This document shows positions 49,586 through 58,917 of a stretch of DNA of 64,000 nucleotides, piece by piece. The position numbers and the translations under genes were made by a program. Below the pieces are notes generated by a model. It ran no database searches. It was not told the origin of the DNA and worked only from the letters and a program-made list of their open reading frames with translations. This stretch comes from Streptomyces sp. NBC_00568 (lineage in GTDB: Bacteria > Actinomycetota > Actinomycetes > Streptomycetales > Streptomycetaceae): positions 1,178,001 through 1,242,000 of the forward strand of contig NZ_JAPENW010000001.1 in the NCBI RefSeq assembly GCF_026341855.1, read 5' to 3'. Each line of letters opens with the position of its first letter. Position 1 is the first letter of the stretch.

Positions 49586-49635
49586 AGGCCATTGCCGGTG
49601 GGGTGTTGTTCGCATCCCATGCTCGGCAATGGCCT
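49586..49635 (-). terminator. Hairpin between tsf and pyrH
   Basis: AGGCCATTGCCG (49586-49597) pairs perfectly with CGGCAATGGCCT (49624-49635), with further partial pairing inside the 26-base loop. It probably ends or attenuates the rpsB-tsf transcript before pyrH. Confidence 0.82.
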
Positions 49636-49738
49636 CCTCGTCAGATCTGCTGTCGTCCGGCACCCGCGCGTGGGTGCCGGCGTACGCGGACGACTGCTGT
49701 CGACCCTATCGGGGTCGCGCGTCGATCGCCGTACGGAC

Positions 49739-50575
49739 TCAGATGCCGACCTTGATGCGCGAGAAGCGCTTCAGGGTGACACCGGCCTCGTCCAGAACCT
49801 TCTGGACGGACTTCTTGTTGTCGAGCGCGTACGGCTGACCGAGGAGGGTGGCCTCCTTGAAGAAGCCGTTGACGCGACCCTCGACGATCTTGGGGAGGGC
49901 GGCCTCGGGCTTGCCCTCGGCGCGGGTGGTCTCCTCGGCGACGCGACGCTCGGTCTCGACGACCTCGGCCGGGACGTCCTCACGGGAGAGGTACTTCGGC
50001 GCGAAGGCGGCGATGTGCTGCGCGATGCCCTTGGCGAGGTCGGCGTCGGCCTTGTCCAGCTCGACCAGAACACCGATCTGCGGGGGCAGGTCGGGCATGG
50101 TGCGGTGCATGTACGCGGACACGAAGGCGCCGGAGAACTGGGCGAAGCGGTCCAGGACGATCTTCTCGCCCAGGTTGGCGTTGGCCTCGTCGACGAACGC
50201 CTGAACCGTCTTGCCCGGCTCGATCTCGGAGCCGAGGAGCGCGGCGATGTCCGCCGGGGAGGTGGCGGCGACGTGCTGGGCGATCTGGTTGGCGACGGCC
50301 TGGAACTTCTCGCCCTTGGCGACGAAGTCCGTCTCGCACTTCAGCTCGACCAGGACACCGGAGGTGTTGTCGTCAGCGATGATGGAGACCACGGCGCCGT
50401 TCTCGGCGGAGCGGCCCTCGCGCTTAGCGACGCCCTTCTGGCCCTTGATGCGCAGAGCCTCGACGGCCTTGTCGACGCTGCCCTCGGCCTCGTCCAGCGC
50501 CTTCTTGCAGTCCATCATGCCGGCGCCGGTGAGCTCACGGAGCTTCTTGACGTCGGCGGCGGTGTAGTTCGCCAT
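49739..50575 (-). CDS. tsf: Elongation factor Ts
   Basis: 278 residues. N-terminal UBA-like segment MANYTAADVKKLRELTGAGMMDCKKALDEAEG, then the core CETDFVAKGEKFQAVANQIAQHVAA, where TDFVA contacts EF-Tu, and a C-terminal NGFFKEATLLGQPYALDNKKSVQKVLDEAGV. It exchanges GDP for GTP on EF-Tu. Together with rpsB it forms the standard bacterial operon; a 12-bp hairpin lies between them. Confidence 0.97.
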   Translation of the reverse strand: MANYTAADVKKLRELTGAGMMDCKKALDEAEGSVDKAVEALRIKGQKGVAKREGRSAENGAVVSIIADDNTSGVLVELKCETDFVAKGEKFQAVANQIAQHVAATSPADIAALLGSEIEPGKTVQAFVDEANANLGEKIVLDRFAQFSGAFVSAYMHRTMPDLPPQIGVLVELDKADADLAKGIAQHIAAFAPKYLSREDVPAEVVETERRVAEETTRAEGKPEAALPKIVEGRVNGFFKEATLLGQPYALDNKKSVQKVLDEAGVTLKRFSRIKVGI

Positions 50576-50617
50576 GATTCCTGGAATCTCTCTCGAAGTC
50601 TGAAGATCTACGGGACG

Positions 50618-50648
50618 AACGGCGGGGGCTTTGTGGGCCCCCGCCGTT
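50618..50648 (-). terminator. Attenuator-like hairpin between rpsB and tsf
   Basis: AACGGCGGGGGC (50618-50629) pairs perfectly with GCCCCCGCCGTT (50637-50648), a 12-bp stem with a seven-base loop. It may partly terminate transcription and so set the ratio of S2 to EF-Ts. Confidence 0.82.
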
Positions 50649-50671
50649 CACAAACCCGAAAGGGTGAGGGG

Positions 50672-51616
50672 TCAGGCCTGCTCGGCGTCCGTGGCCGGCG
50701 CCTCGGCGGCGGGGGCCTCCGCGGCGGGGGCCTCGGCGGCGGGCGCCTCGACAGCCTCGGCCTCGGCGGCCGGAACCTCGGCCTGCTCGGCGTCGGCGAC
50801 CTTCTCCGTCTCGGCGGAGGTCTGGACCTCGGGCTCGTCGGCCTTCTTCTCGCCCTCGAGCAGGTCGCGCTCCCACGCGGCGAGCGGCTCGCCCGCGGCC
50901 TTGTCACCCGCGGCCTTACCGGCACCGGAGCGGGAGATGAGGCCCTCGGCGACGGCGTCGGCGATCACGCGGGTGAGCAGGGTGACGGAGCGGATCGCGT
51001 CGTCGTTGCCCGGGATCTTGTAGTCGACCTCGTCGGGGTCACAGTTGGTGTCGAGGATGGCGACGACCGGGATGTTGAGCTTCCGGGCCTCGCCGACCGC
51101 GATGTGCTCCTTCTTGGTGTCCACGATCCAGACGGCGCTGGGCACCTTCTGCATCTCGCGGATACCACCGAGGGTCTTCTCCAGCTTGGCCTTCTCGCGC
51201 GAGAGCACGAGAAGCTCCTTCTTGGTGAGACCGGAGGCGGCGACGTCCTCGAAGTCGATCTGCTCGAGCTCCTTGAGGCGCTGCAGACGCTTGTAGACGG
51301 TCGAGAAGTTGGTGAGCATGCCGCCCAGCCAGCGCTGGTTGACGTAGGGCATGCCGACGCGGGTGGCCTGCTCGGCGATGGCCTCCTGCGCCTGCTTCTT
51401 CGTGCCGACGAACATGACCGTGCCGCCGTGGGCGACGGTCTCCTTGACGAACTCGTAGGCGCGGTCGATGTACGACAGCGACTGGAGCAGGTCGATGATG
51501 TAGATGCCGTTGCGCTCCGTGAAGATGAAGCGCTTCATCTTCGGGTTCCAACGACGGGTCTGGTGACCGAAGTGGACGCCGCTTTCCAGCAGCTCCCGCA
51601 TCGTGACGACGGCCAT
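50672..51616 (-). CDS. rpsB: 30S ribosomal protein S2
   Basis: 314 residues from the ATG at 51616, GAGGAG before it. Conserved S2 sequence: [68 protein letters not shown] and [26 protein letters not shown]. After about residue 250 comes an acidic, Ala-rich tail with repeated AAEAP encoded by 15-bp DNA repeats at 50702-50746, longer than in most bacteria but common in actinomycetes. It begins the rpsB-tsf operon. Confidence 0.97.
   Translation of the reverse strand: MAVVTMRELLESGVHFGHQTRRWNPKMKRFIFTERNGIYIIDLLQSLSYIDRAYEFVKETVAHGGTVMFVGTKKQAQEAIAEQATRVGMPYVNQRWLGGMLTNFSTVYKRLQRLKELEQIDFEDVAASGLTKKELLVLSREKAKLEKTLGGIREMQKVPSAVWIVDTKKEHIAVGEARKLNIPVVAILDTNCDPDEVDYKIPGNDDAIRSVTLLTRVIADAVAEGLISRSGAGKAAGDKAAGEPLAAWERDLLEGEKKADEPEVQTSAETEKVADAEQAEVPAAEAEAVEAPAAEAPAAEAPAAEAPATDAEQA
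50702..50746. repeat. Three 15-bp repeats in the rpsB tail
   Basis: Units CTCGGCGGCGGGGGC at 50702, 50717 and 50732 encode the AEAPA pentapeptide repeats of the S2 C-terminus. Confidence 0.8.
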
Positions 51617-51784
51617 GGCCGTTCTCCTCGGTGTTCTCGGTTGTACCGCGTGTGCCGGACGGCACTCGCGCCTGACGCCCGCGATGCGCCTTGCCACAAA
51701 GGACCGAGAGGCGCTGACACCGGTCGGTGACGACCAGGTGCCGGGGCGTGCGAAGTCGACTCGGTGACCCGAATCGCCATCAGA

Positions 51785-51790
51785 AGTGTA
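51785..51790 (-). promoter_or_regulatory. Possible minus-10 element of the rpsB promoter
   Basis: Read on the minus strand, TACACT is a good minus-10 hexamer about 170 bases before the rpsB ATG. No clear minus-35 partner is seen at the usual distance. Confidence 0.35.
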
Positions 51791-51856
51791 CGGGACCCGA
51801 GAGGGGCCGGGTGACGCCGCTGTCCACAACCGGCCGGTACTCCACAGATCCCGGTC

Positions 51857-52624
51857 ATGATCCGCTCGATGCGGGACGGTTCTCGCATGCGAGTGAACCG
51901 ATGTGCGCGTACCTGGCCGGGCCTGCTCCTGGGCCTGACCCTGACCGTCCTGGGCGCCCTGCCTCCCTCGGCCCTGGCCCACCCGGCCCTGGCCCATGGG
52001 AGCGGCCCCGCACCCCCGCCCGCACCCCCGCCCCCAGCCGCCGTGCCGGGCGCCGGCTCCACCGACCCGCCCCCAGCGGACGCCGCCCTTCCGCCGGGAG
52101 CCGGATCGACCCTCCCGGCGGCGACCGACTCAGCCGTTCCGCCGGCGGCGGACCCCTCCGTCCCGGCGGTCGCCCGCGCCTGGCCCGTGGGGGTCCGCCC
52201 GTCCGTCGTACGGGGCTGGGAACCCCCGGCGACGGCCTACTCCCGGGGTCATCGCGGTGTCGACCTCGCGGCCGAACCCGGCACTCCGGTGCGTGCCGTC
52301 GCACCCGGCCGGGTCTCCTTCGCCGGCCGGGTCGCGGGCCGCGGGGTGGTCTCGGTGGAGCTGTCGGACACGGGAACGCCCCCGCTGCGGACCACGTACG
52401 GTCCGGTGCGGGCGTCGGTGCGCAAGGGCGACGAGGTCCTCGCGGGCGAGGCACTGGGCGCCTTGGAGAAGACGGACGCCCACTGCGGGCCGACCGCCTG
52501 TCTGCACTGGGGGCTGCTCAGAGGCGGGACCTACCTGAACCCGCTGTCCCTGCTCCCGCCGTGGCTCCTGAGCGCGGGCCCGTCCCGCCTGCTCCCGCTC
52601 GACGAGAGCGACGCGCGGCCCTGA
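51857..52624 (+). CDS. Secreted M23-type peptidase-like protein
   Basis: 255 residues from the ATG at 51857; ATGs at 51869 and 51887 are alternatives with slightly better context. Signal peptide [20 protein letters not shown] followed by ALAHP, then a Pro/Ala-rich linker and a lysostaphin-type domain: [29 protein letters not shown] with metal His and Asp, and [17 protein letters not shown] at the end. The usual HxH metal/catalytic pair reads CLH, so the first His is missing. It may be a catalytically impaired cell-wall amidase relative. The gene is divergent from rpsB. Confidence 0.82.
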   Translation: MIRSMRDGSRMRVNRCARTWPGLLLGLTLTVLGALPPSALAHPALAHGSGPAPPPAPPPPAAVPGAGSTDPPPADAALPPGAGSTLPAATDSAVPPAADPSVPAVARAWPVGVRPSVVRGWEPPATAYSRGHRGVDLAAEPGTPVRAVAPGRVSFAGRVAGRGVVSVELSDTGTPPLRTTYGPVRASVRKGDEVLAGEALGALEKTDAHCGPTACLHWGLLRGGTYLNPLSLLPPWLLSAGPSRLLPLDESDARP

Positions 52625-52869
52625 CCCACGGCCCGGGAGCCGAGGGCAACGGACACGAGGCCAGAGGGGCATGAGGACCACGAATCCGCGCCGGAACCCG
52701 TCGGGTCCACGAACACACGCCGGGGGCGGGAAGGCCGCGAACGCGGACCAGGACGCCGTGAGCGCCAGGAACAGGGCCACTACTCCGTGAGCGCCACGGA
52801 CTCGGACCGGAGAGCCGGGAGGGGCGCTCCGGCCCGGCGGGGCCCAGCCGCGCACACCAGCGGCGGGAC

Positions 52870-53460
52870 TCAGCCCCGGACGCCTCGCAGGGCCATCACG
52901 ACGGCCGCCTCCGTGATCGCCGAGGGGTCCTCGGCGGCCCCCAGTTCGATGCGCCGCACCGCGGCGTCCACCACGCCCTGCAGGAGCATCGCGGCCAGCC
53001 GCGGCTCGGCGTGTCCCAGCGCGCCGAGCGCCTCGCCGATCATCGTGACCAGCCCGCCGTGCGCGGCCCGGATCTTGTCCCGGGCACCCGCGTCGAGTTC
53101 GCTCGCGGAGATGGCGACCACGGCCCGGTGCCGCCGGTCCCCGACCAGGGCGAGCTGCCGGCGTACGTACGCCTCGACCTTCCCCTCGGGGCCGTCGGCC
53201 GCCGCCATCGCAGCCGACACCTCGGCCGCCCAGACGGGAAAGTCGACCTCGCACAGCTCCTCGACGACGGCCGCCCTGGACCGGAAGTACTCGTACACGG
53301 AGGAACGCGCGAGCCCCGTGCGCTCCGCGAGCGCCGGGAAGGTCAGCGCTTCCGTCCCGCCCTCGGACAACAGGGACCGCGCAGCGTCCAGCAGGGCGGC
53401 TCGCTGCATCGACCGGTGCTCGGCCACGGAGGCCGCTCGAATCCTTGGCACGTCAACCAC
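52870..53460 (-). CDS. TetR family transcriptional regulator
   Basis: 196 residues from a GTG at 53460, with a second GTG at 53451. The N-terminal helix-turn-helix reads RAALLDAARSLLSEGGTEALTFPALAERTGLARSSVYEYFRSRAAVVEELCE, a typical TetR domain; the rest is helical ligand-binding sequence. It lies 109 bases downstream of whiG on the same strand, so it may share its transcript. The target is unknown. Confidence 0.92.
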   Translation of the reverse strand: MVDVPRIRAASVAEHRSMQRAALLDAARSLLSEGGTEALTFPALAERTGLARSSVYEYFRSRAAVVEELCEVDFPVWAAEVSAAMAAADGPEGKVEAYVRRQLALVGDRRHRAVVAISASELDAGARDKIRAAHGGLVTMIGEALGALGHAEPRLAAMLLQGVVDAAVRRIELGAAEDPSAITEAAVVMALRGVRG

Positions 53461-53569
53461 TGTACGGACGCGCCGCCTCGGACGGGAGCCACTCGACCCA
53501 GCCGACCGCGGTGGCGCCGTCTCCGGGGCCGCGACACCAGGGCGGCCCTGCGCCGCGGCACCACCCGGC

Positions 53570-54412
53570 TCAGCGCCCGAAACTGGCCAGCTTGGCGCGG
53601 AGCTGGAGCACCGACTTGGTGTGGATCTGACTCACCCGGCTCTCGGTCACCCCGAGCACATTGCCGATCTCCGCGAGGGTGAGTCCCTCGTAGTAGTAGA
53701 GCGTGACCACGGTCTTCTCCCGGTCGGGCAGCGTGTTGATCGCCCGCGCCAGAAGCCTGCGCAGCTCCCGGTCCTCCGCCACCTCGACCGGATTGTCGGC
53801 GGCGGTGTCCTCCAGCGTGTCCATCAGACTCAGCCGGTCGCCGCCCTCGCCGCCCACGTGCAGCAGCTCCTCCAGCGCCACCACGTTGGCCAGCGACAAC
53901 TGACTGAACACCGCATGGAGTTCCTCCACACCGATGCCCATCTCCGCGGCCACCTCACCCTCCGAGGGCGTGCGCCGCAACCGGGCCTCCAGCGTCGCGT
54001 AGGCACGCTCCACATTGCGCGCCTTCTGCCGCACCGACCGGGGAATCCAGTCCAGCGCCCGCAGCTCGTCGATCATCGCGCCCCGGATCCGGGTGATCGC
54101 GTACGTCTCGAACTTGATCTCCCGCTCGATGTCGAACTTCTCGATCGCGTCGATCAGCCCGAAAACCCCCGACGAGACGAAGTCCGCCTGTTCCACGTTG
54201 GCCGGCAGACCCACACTGACCCGGCCCGCGACGTACTTCACCAACGGCGAGTAATGCAGGATCAGCTGCTCCCGCAGCCGCTCGTCACCGGTCGACTTGT
54301 ACGACCGCCACAACTCGTCGAGCGTCGAGGGCGCGGGCGGGCGCACGCTGCCGCCGTCGCGGGCGGCTGGCGGGATCGCCGTCCGGTCGGACCCGGAGGT
54401 GTGCTGGGGCAT
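53570..54412 (-). CDS. whiG: Sporulation sigma factor WhiG
   Basis: 280 residues. FliA/WhiG-type sigma: region 2 is [49 protein letters not shown], then [33 protein letters not shown]; region 3 is [26 protein letters not shown]; region 4 is [53 protein letters not shown]. WhiG directs RNA polymerase to genes that commit aerial hyphae to sporulation. Length and sequence match the Streptomyces protein. A BldD-like site is visible in the promoter region. Confidence 0.97.
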   Translation of the reverse strand: MPQHTSGSDRTAIPPAARDGGSVRPPAPSTLDELWRSYKSTGDERLREQLILHYSPLVKYVAGRVSVGLPANVEQADFVSSGVFGLIDAIEKFDIEREIKFETYAITRIRGAMIDELRALDWIPRSVRQKARNVERAYATLEARLRRTPSEGEVAAEMGIGVEELHAVFSQLSLANVVALEELLHVGGEGGDRLSLMDTLEDTAADNPVEVAEDRELRRLLARAINTLPDREKTVVTLYYYEGLTLAEIGNVLGVTESRVSQIHTKSVLQLRAKLASFGR

Positions 54413-54448
54413 GCGTCGCCTTGTGCCGTTCTGCCGTGAACTGTGGAG

Positions 54449-54461
54449 TGACTGGGTGTCC
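54449..54461. promoter_or_regulatory. Possible BldD site upstream of whiG
   Basis: TGACTGGGTGTCC matches 6 of 9 defined positions of the BldD consensus TNACNCWGNGTNA. BldD is known to repress whiG in S. coelicolor through a promoter site, so an element here is expected, but this match is only partial. Confidence 0.35.
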
Positions 54462-54684
54462 TGTCGGCGTCATGCCGAGATCGCGTGCCTGCTTCGGATC
54501 CTTGTGAGCGTAGCGTGACTGGGCAGTCGCAGTGCGCGAAGGGCGGGCTGTCACCCGCACGCGAAGACTTTCCCCGGCGCGTTCCGCGGAGTCGTGACGG
54601 TTGCCCTGCGTGACCGCCGGGGGCCGCCAACTGCAGGTATTCCCAAGGGTGTCGGCGTTCCCCCGGACGGCCGAACACGCTCGG

Positions 54685-55830
54685 TCAGCATCGCTCCCGA
54701 TCACCGCGGACGGAGGTCATCGCCTGGCGTGTCAACTTCCAGCCGTCGCCGTGTCGTTCGACGAAACCAAGTGCTCGGAGTTCGTACAGTCTCCCGACCG
54801 CGTCGTCCGTGCTGGTCGCCGCTCTCCGGGCGATCTCCGGGGCCTCCGCGGAACCCCGCGCCGGCAGGGCGGCCAGGACACGTCCGGCACCCGGGTGCAG
54901 CAGGTCGCGCGGCAGCACGGGTCCGCGCCGGTCCGGCGCCAGCTCGCCCATGTCACCGACCAGTTCGGCGACTTCCGCGGCGTCGGAGACCAGGACGGCT
55001 TCCCCGCGCAGCAGTTCGTGCACCCCCGCGGAGAGTCCGCTGGTGGCGGGTCCCGGCACGCCCATCGTGAACCGCCCCAGACGCTGCGCCGAGCGGGCCG
55101 TGACCAGCGCTCCGCTGCGGTACGCCGCCTCGACGACCACGGTGCCCCGGGTGAGCGCCGCGATGACCCGGTTCCTGAGGATGAATCTGCTCGGCGTCGG
55201 ATGCTCGCCGGGCGGCAACTCCCCCACCACGAGTCCCTGTTCCGCGATCCTGGTGATCAACTGGGTGTGTCCGCGCGGGTAGGGCCGGTCGACACCGCAG
55301 GCGAGCACGGCGACGGTGGCGCCGCCCGCCCCGAGGGCGCCCCGGTGCGCGGCACCGTCGATGCCGTACGCACCGCCGGACACCACCACCCAGCCCCGCT
55401 CCGCGAGCCCGGCGCCGAGGGTGGCCGCCATGTGCGCGCCGTACTCGGTGCAGGCCCGGGCGCCGACGACGGCGACGGACCGCAGCGCCCATATCCGCAG
55501 GGCGGCCCGCCCCCGCACCCACAGTCCGACGGGCCGGGCGTCCCCCAGGTCGTCGAGCTGCGCGGGCCATTCGGATTCACCGGGACAGACGAACCGCACC
55601 CCGGCGTCCCGGGCGAGGGCGAGGTCCCGCTCCGGGTCGGCACGCCCCGCCCGGGCCCTCAGCCCCGACCACCGCTTGTCGGTCATTCCCCGAGGCTGCC
55701 CCTCGTCTCCGTACAGCCACCGGACCGCCTCCCGGGCCCCGACCTCCCGGAGCCAGCGCCCGCAGACCTCGTCGCCCGGTTCGACGACCCGGGAGAGCGT
55801 GACGCGGGCCCTGCGCTCGTCGTCCGTCAT
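54685..55830 (-). CDS. dprA: DNA-processing protein DprA (Smf)
   Basis: 381 residues from the ATG at 55830, overlapping the yifB stop (ATGA). The Rossmann-like core shows LRSVAVVGARACTEYGAHMAATLGAGLAERGWVVVSGGAYGIDGAAHRGALG, ACGVDRPYPRGHTQLITRI, PPGEHPTPSRFILRNRVIAALTRGTVVVEAAYRSGALVTA, and a C-terminal winged-helix-like module. DprA loads RecA on incoming single-stranded DNA in transformable bacteria; in actinomycetes its job is less clear. It ends the yraN-yifB-dprA operon. Confidence 0.95.
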   Translation of the reverse strand: MTDDERRARVTLSRVVEPGDEVCGRWLREVGAREAVRWLYGDEGQPRGMTDKRWSGLRARAGRADPERDLALARDAGVRFVCPGESEWPAQLDDLGDARPVGLWVRGRAALRIWALRSVAVVGARACTEYGAHMAATLGAGLAERGWVVVSGGAYGIDGAAHRGALGAGGATVAVLACGVDRPYPRGHTQLITRIAEQGLVVGELPPGEHPTPSRFILRNRVIAALTRGTVVVEAAYRSGALVTARSAQRLGRFTMGVPGPATSGLSAGVHELLRGEAVLVSDAAEVAELVGDMGELAPDRRGPVLPRDLLHPGAGRVLAALPARGSAEAPEIARRAATSTDDAVGRLYELRALGFVERHGDGWKLTRQAMTSVRGDRERC

Positions 55831-57452
55831 GCCGGCGAGCCGATCGCCATCGGTACCCCGCGCGGGATTCCGGTGCGCAGCTGGAGGGCCAGGGCGACGT
55901 CCCCGGCGTCGGGCCGGTCGTGGCCCGACAGGTCCGCGACCGTCCACGCGACGCGGAGCACCCTGTCCAGCCCGCGGGCCGTCAGCAGCCCGCGCTCCAG
56001 GCCTCGCTCGGCCTCGTCCATGGCTCCCGACCGTGCCTGCCAGCGGCCGCGCAGCTCGCGTCCGGGCACCTCGCTGTTGGTGAGCCAGGGGGTTCCGGTC
56101 AGGCGCGCGGCGGCTCGCTCGCGGGCGGCTCGAACCCGGTCCGCGACCGTCTTGGTCGACTCGCCCCGCGCGCCGCGTGCGGTGAGTTCGGCTCGGGTGA
56201 CCGGCTCGACCTCGACGCGCAGATCGACCCGGTCGAGCAGCGGTCCGGAGAGCCTCGCCTGGTAGCGACGGATGGCGGAGGGCGGGCACTCGCAGTAGTC
56301 GTTCGTCGTGCTGAAGCGGCCGCAGGGGCAGGGGTTGGCGGCCAGCACCATCAGGAACTTCGCGGGGAACCGTACGACACCGGCGCTGCGCGCGATCACC
56401 ACGTGCCCGGCTTCCAGCGGCTGCCGCAGGGCGTCCAGCGCGAAGCCGCTGAATTCCGGTGCCTCGTCGAGGAAGAGCACCCCGCGATGCGCCAGGGACA
56501 CCGCGCCGGGCCGTGCGAGTCCCTTGCCGCCGCCGACGAGCGACTGCATGGTCGCGGAATGGTGGGGTGCGCAGTAGGGCGCGATGTCCACCATCGGTTT
56601 CCCCGGTGGCAGCAGGCCGGCGACGGAGTGGATCGCCGTCACCTCCAGGGATTCCTGCCGGGACAGCCTGGGCATGAGCGACGGCATCCGCTCGGCCAGC
56701 ATCGTCTTGCCCGCGCCGGGCGGTCCTTGGAGGAAGACGTGATGGCCTCCCGCCGCCGCGACCTCCATCGCGGTGCGTGCCGACAGCTGGCCGACCACGT
56801 CGCCGAGGTCGTGGTCCCGGTCGTGCTCCGGCACGGCGATGCCGCACAGGCCGGTGGCCTCGCCCGTACCGGGCACGCGCAGGCCGGCCAGCAGGGGGTC
56901 CGGGCGGCCCTGCTCGTCCGGATCCTCCTCGGGCACTGGTTCGTCCGCGAGCACCGCGATCAGCTGACGCAGGCTGCGGACCCCGAGCACCGAGACGCCC
57001 GGCACCAGTGAGGCCTCGGCCGCCGCGCACTCCGGCACCACCACCTGCTCGTATCCGGCGTCCGCCGCGGCGAGCACGGCCGGCAGGATGCCCCGGACCG
57101 GCCGCACCCTGCCGTCGAGCCCGAGCTCCCCGATCATCACGATGTCGGCGAGCACACGGGGATCGATCCGCTCGGAGGCGCCCAGCACCGCGCAGGCCAC
57201 GGCGAGGTCGAAGCCCGAACCGCCCTTGGGCACGGAGGCCGGACTCAGCCCCACCGTCAGCTTCTTCTGCGGCCAGGACGCACCGGAATTGACCACCGCG
57301 GCACGGACCCGGTCGCGGCTCTCCGTCAGGCTCTTGTCGGGGAGCCCCACCAGCGTGAAGGCAGCGATGCCCGGCTCCAGGTCCGCCTGGACCTCGACGA
57401 CGACGCCCTCCACGCCCACCAGGGCGACCGAACACGTACGCGCGAACCCCAT
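55827..57452 (-). CDS. YifB family Mg chelatase-like AAA ATPase (ComM-like)
   Basis: 541 residues from the ATG at 57452, overlapping the yraN stop (TGATG). N-terminal ChlI domain: ARTCSVALVGVEGVVVEVQADLEPGIAAFTLVGLPDKSLTESRDRVRAA. The AAA part has Walker A LQGPPGAGKTMLAERMPSLMP and Walker B RGVLFLDEAPEF, then a zinc-like ANPCPCGRFSTTNDYCECPPSAIRRYQARLSGPLLDRVDL. ComM relatives are helicases that promote branch migration during DNA uptake. Its operon with dprA supports a DNA-processing role. Confidence 0.95.
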   Translation of the reverse strand: MGFARTCSVALVGVEGVVVEVQADLEPGIAAFTLVGLPDKSLTESRDRVRAAVVNSGASWPQKKLTVGLSPASVPKGGSGFDLAVACAVLGASERIDPRVLADIVMIGELGLDGRVRPVRGILPAVLAAADAGYEQVVVPECAAAEASLVPGVSVLGVRSLRQLIAVLADEPVPEEDPDEQGRPDPLLAGLRVPGTGEATGLCGIAVPEHDRDHDLGDVVGQLSARTAMEVAAAGGHHVFLQGPPGAGKTMLAERMPSLMPRLSRQESLEVTAIHSVAGLLPPGKPMVDIAPYCAPHHSATMQSLVGGGKGLARPGAVSLAHRGVLFLDEAPEFSGFALDALRQPLEAGHVVIARSAGVVRFPAKFLMVLAANPCPCGRFSTTNDYCECPPSAIRRYQARLSGPLLDRVDLRVEVEPVTRAELTARGARGESTKTVADRVRAARERAAARLTGTPWLTNSEVPGRELRGRWQARSGAMDEAERGLERGLLTARGLDRVLRVAWTVADLSGHDRPDAGDVALALQLRTGIPRGVPMAIGSPA

Positions 57453-57823
57453 CAGGCCACCCCCCGCGCGTGCTCGACCAGGGGCGCGCCGCGCTCGGGG
57501 AGGACGACGCCGATCAGGTCGATGCGGACACCGCCCGGTGGGGCTCCGCCGTGTTCCTGGAGCCAGCGTTCGGCCAGGCCGCGCAGCCGCTGGGCCTTCG
57601 CCGGTGTGACGGCCGCCATCGGATGCTGGAACGCGCCCGCCCTGCGGGTCTTGACCTCGCAGACGACCAGCGCGTCGCCGTCCCGGGCCACGATGTCGAT
57701 CTCGCCGGTCCTGCCACAGCGCCAGTTGCGCGCCAGGACCGTCATGCCGGCCTCGGTCAGGCGTCGTGCGGCCAGGTCCTCGCCGTAGGCGCCCAGTGCT
57801 TTGCGTGCCTCGGATGTCTTCAT
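57452..57823 (-). CDS. YraN/UPF0102 family nuclease-like protein
   Basis: 123 residues. The Holliday-junction-resolvase-like fold shows [52 protein letters not shown], with the GE-x-D-x-(E-V-K) active-site pattern of restriction-type nucleases. Activity is unproven in the family. It is coupled to yifB and forms an operon with yifB and dprA. An 11-bp inverted repeat lies upstream. Confidence 0.92.
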   Translation of the reverse strand: MKTSEARKALGAYGEDLAARRLTEAGMTVLARNWRCGRTGEIDIVARDGDALVVCEVKTRRAGAFQHPMAAVTPAKAQRLRGLAERWLQEHGGAPPGGVRIDLIGVVLPERGAPLVEHARGVA

Positions 57824-57885
57824 GTCGGCACCACCTCCGGCACCGACACTGAGGCCATGTCACCCAGCTGTTGGATCTTGGTGGA

Positions 57886-57922
57886 CGAGCGGGTGATTGT
57901 GGAAATCTCCGTCACCCGCTCG
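57886..57922. promoter_or_regulatory. 11-bp inverted repeat upstream of the yraN-yifB-dprA operon
   Basis: CGAGCGGGTGA (57886-57896) is repeated inverted as TCACCCGCTCG (57912-57922) with a 15-base AT-richer spacer, about 60 bases before the yraN start. It could be an operator or a hairpin ending the upstream gene's transcript. Confidence 0.5.
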
Positions 57923-58028
57923 CGCCCTCACGCGATCACCGCTCGTCATCGGCCGCCGGGGGAAGCCGCCGGCCGGGGACCCCTGCCCCTCCCTGAACCC
58001 CTCAGCCCGCGGTCCGGCCGTCCGGACT

Positions 58029-58337
58029 TCAGCCGCCCGGCAGTTCCAGATCGCTCTTGTTCAGTTCCTCGATGTTCACGTCCTTGAATGTCAGGACGCG
58101 TACCTGTTTCACGAAGCGAGCGGGCCGGTACATGTCCCACACCCAGGCGTCCGCCATGGACACCTCGAAAAACACCTCACCCTGGACCGAGTGCACCTGC
58201 ATCTCGTAGTCGTTGGTGAGGTAGAAGCGCCGTTCGGTCTCGATCACATATTTGAACAGACCGACGACATCGCGGTACTCCCGATAGAGCTTCAGCTCCA
58301 TCTCGGTCTCGTACTTCTCGAGGTCCTCGGCGCTCAT
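58029..58337 (-). CDS. DUF2469 family protein
   Basis: 102 residues from the ATG at 58337. Strongly conserved actinobacterial sequence: MSAEDLEKYETEMELKLYRE, YRDVVGLFKYVIETERRFYLTND, YEMQVHSVQGEVFFEVSMADAWVWDMYRPARFVK, and VRVLTFKDVNIEELNKSDLELP. Function is unknown; in actinobacteria it is typically near rnhB and the signal peptidases. It follows the NUDIX gene by 55 bases. Confidence 0.93.
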   Translation of the reverse strand: MSAEDLEKYETEMELKLYREYRDVVGLFKYVIETERRFYLTNDYEMQVHSVQGEVFFEVSMADAWVWDMYRPARFVKQVRVLTFKDVNIEELNKSDLELPGG

Positions 58338-58392
58338 GGCATGTTCCCCTTCAGCCGTGCGTCCCCCTATTGTGCGCCAGCCCCGAGAGCCC

Positions 58393-58917
58393 CTAGACGA
58401 TTTCCGTGTCGAGGACCTCGGGCGTGGCCGGGGGGCCCTCGTCGAGCACCCTGCGCAGCAGCTCGGCGAGCTTGGTCGGATACACCGTCTCATGTGCCTC
58501 GGTCAGTTCCCGGCACGTCCACCAGCGCGCTCCGGCGACGCTGCGCCGCTCCAGGTCCGTCAGCCCCGTGGCGGCCGTGGCCGTCTGGGTGGTACGGGCG
58601 AGGAAGTACCACTCGTCCTGGTCCCAGCGCCGCCCCGCGAACGGGAACGAGCAGATCCGCCGCCACAGCACCGGGCCCAGTTCGACCTCTGTGATACCGG
58701 TCTCCTCCACGAGTTCCCGCAGAGCGGCCTGCTCCCGGGTCTCGTCGCCCTCCAGACCGCCGCCCGGCGTGAACCACCAGTCGTCCGAGGGATCGTCCGG
58801 CTCGTGGCCGTGCAGCAGCAGGACGCGGTCCCGCGGGTCGAGGAGTACGACCCGGGCGACCTTGCGCAGCCCGCCTCGGTACGCGTCCTCGCCCCCGTCC
58901 GCCGCCTCAGCGGGCAC
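58393..58917 (-). CDS. NUDIX hydrolase
   Basis: 174 residues from the GTG at 58917 (CGGAG seven bases upstream), which overlaps the sipZ stop by 11 bases; longer in-frame starts exist at 58938 and 58971. The Nudix box is WWFTPGGGLEGDETREQAALRELVEETGI, with the complete GX5EX7REUXEEXGU pattern. Probably cleaves a nucleoside-diphosphate derivative; substrate unknown. It is the second gene of the sipZ transcript. Confidence 0.93.
   Translation of the reverse strand: MPAEAADGGEDAYRGGLRKVARVVLLDPRDRVLLLHGHEPDDPSDDWWFTPGGGLEGDETREQAALRELVEETGITEVELGPVLWRRICSFPFAGRRWDQDEWYFLARTTQTATAATGLTDLERRSVAGARWWTCRELTEAHETVYPTKLAELLRRVLDEGPPATPEVLDTEIV

Noticed and set aside
48761..51730. 989-residue plus-strand open frame across pyrH, tsf and rpsB
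   Set aside because: It is the antisense of three certain, highly conserved genes and exists because of the GC bias at third codon positions.
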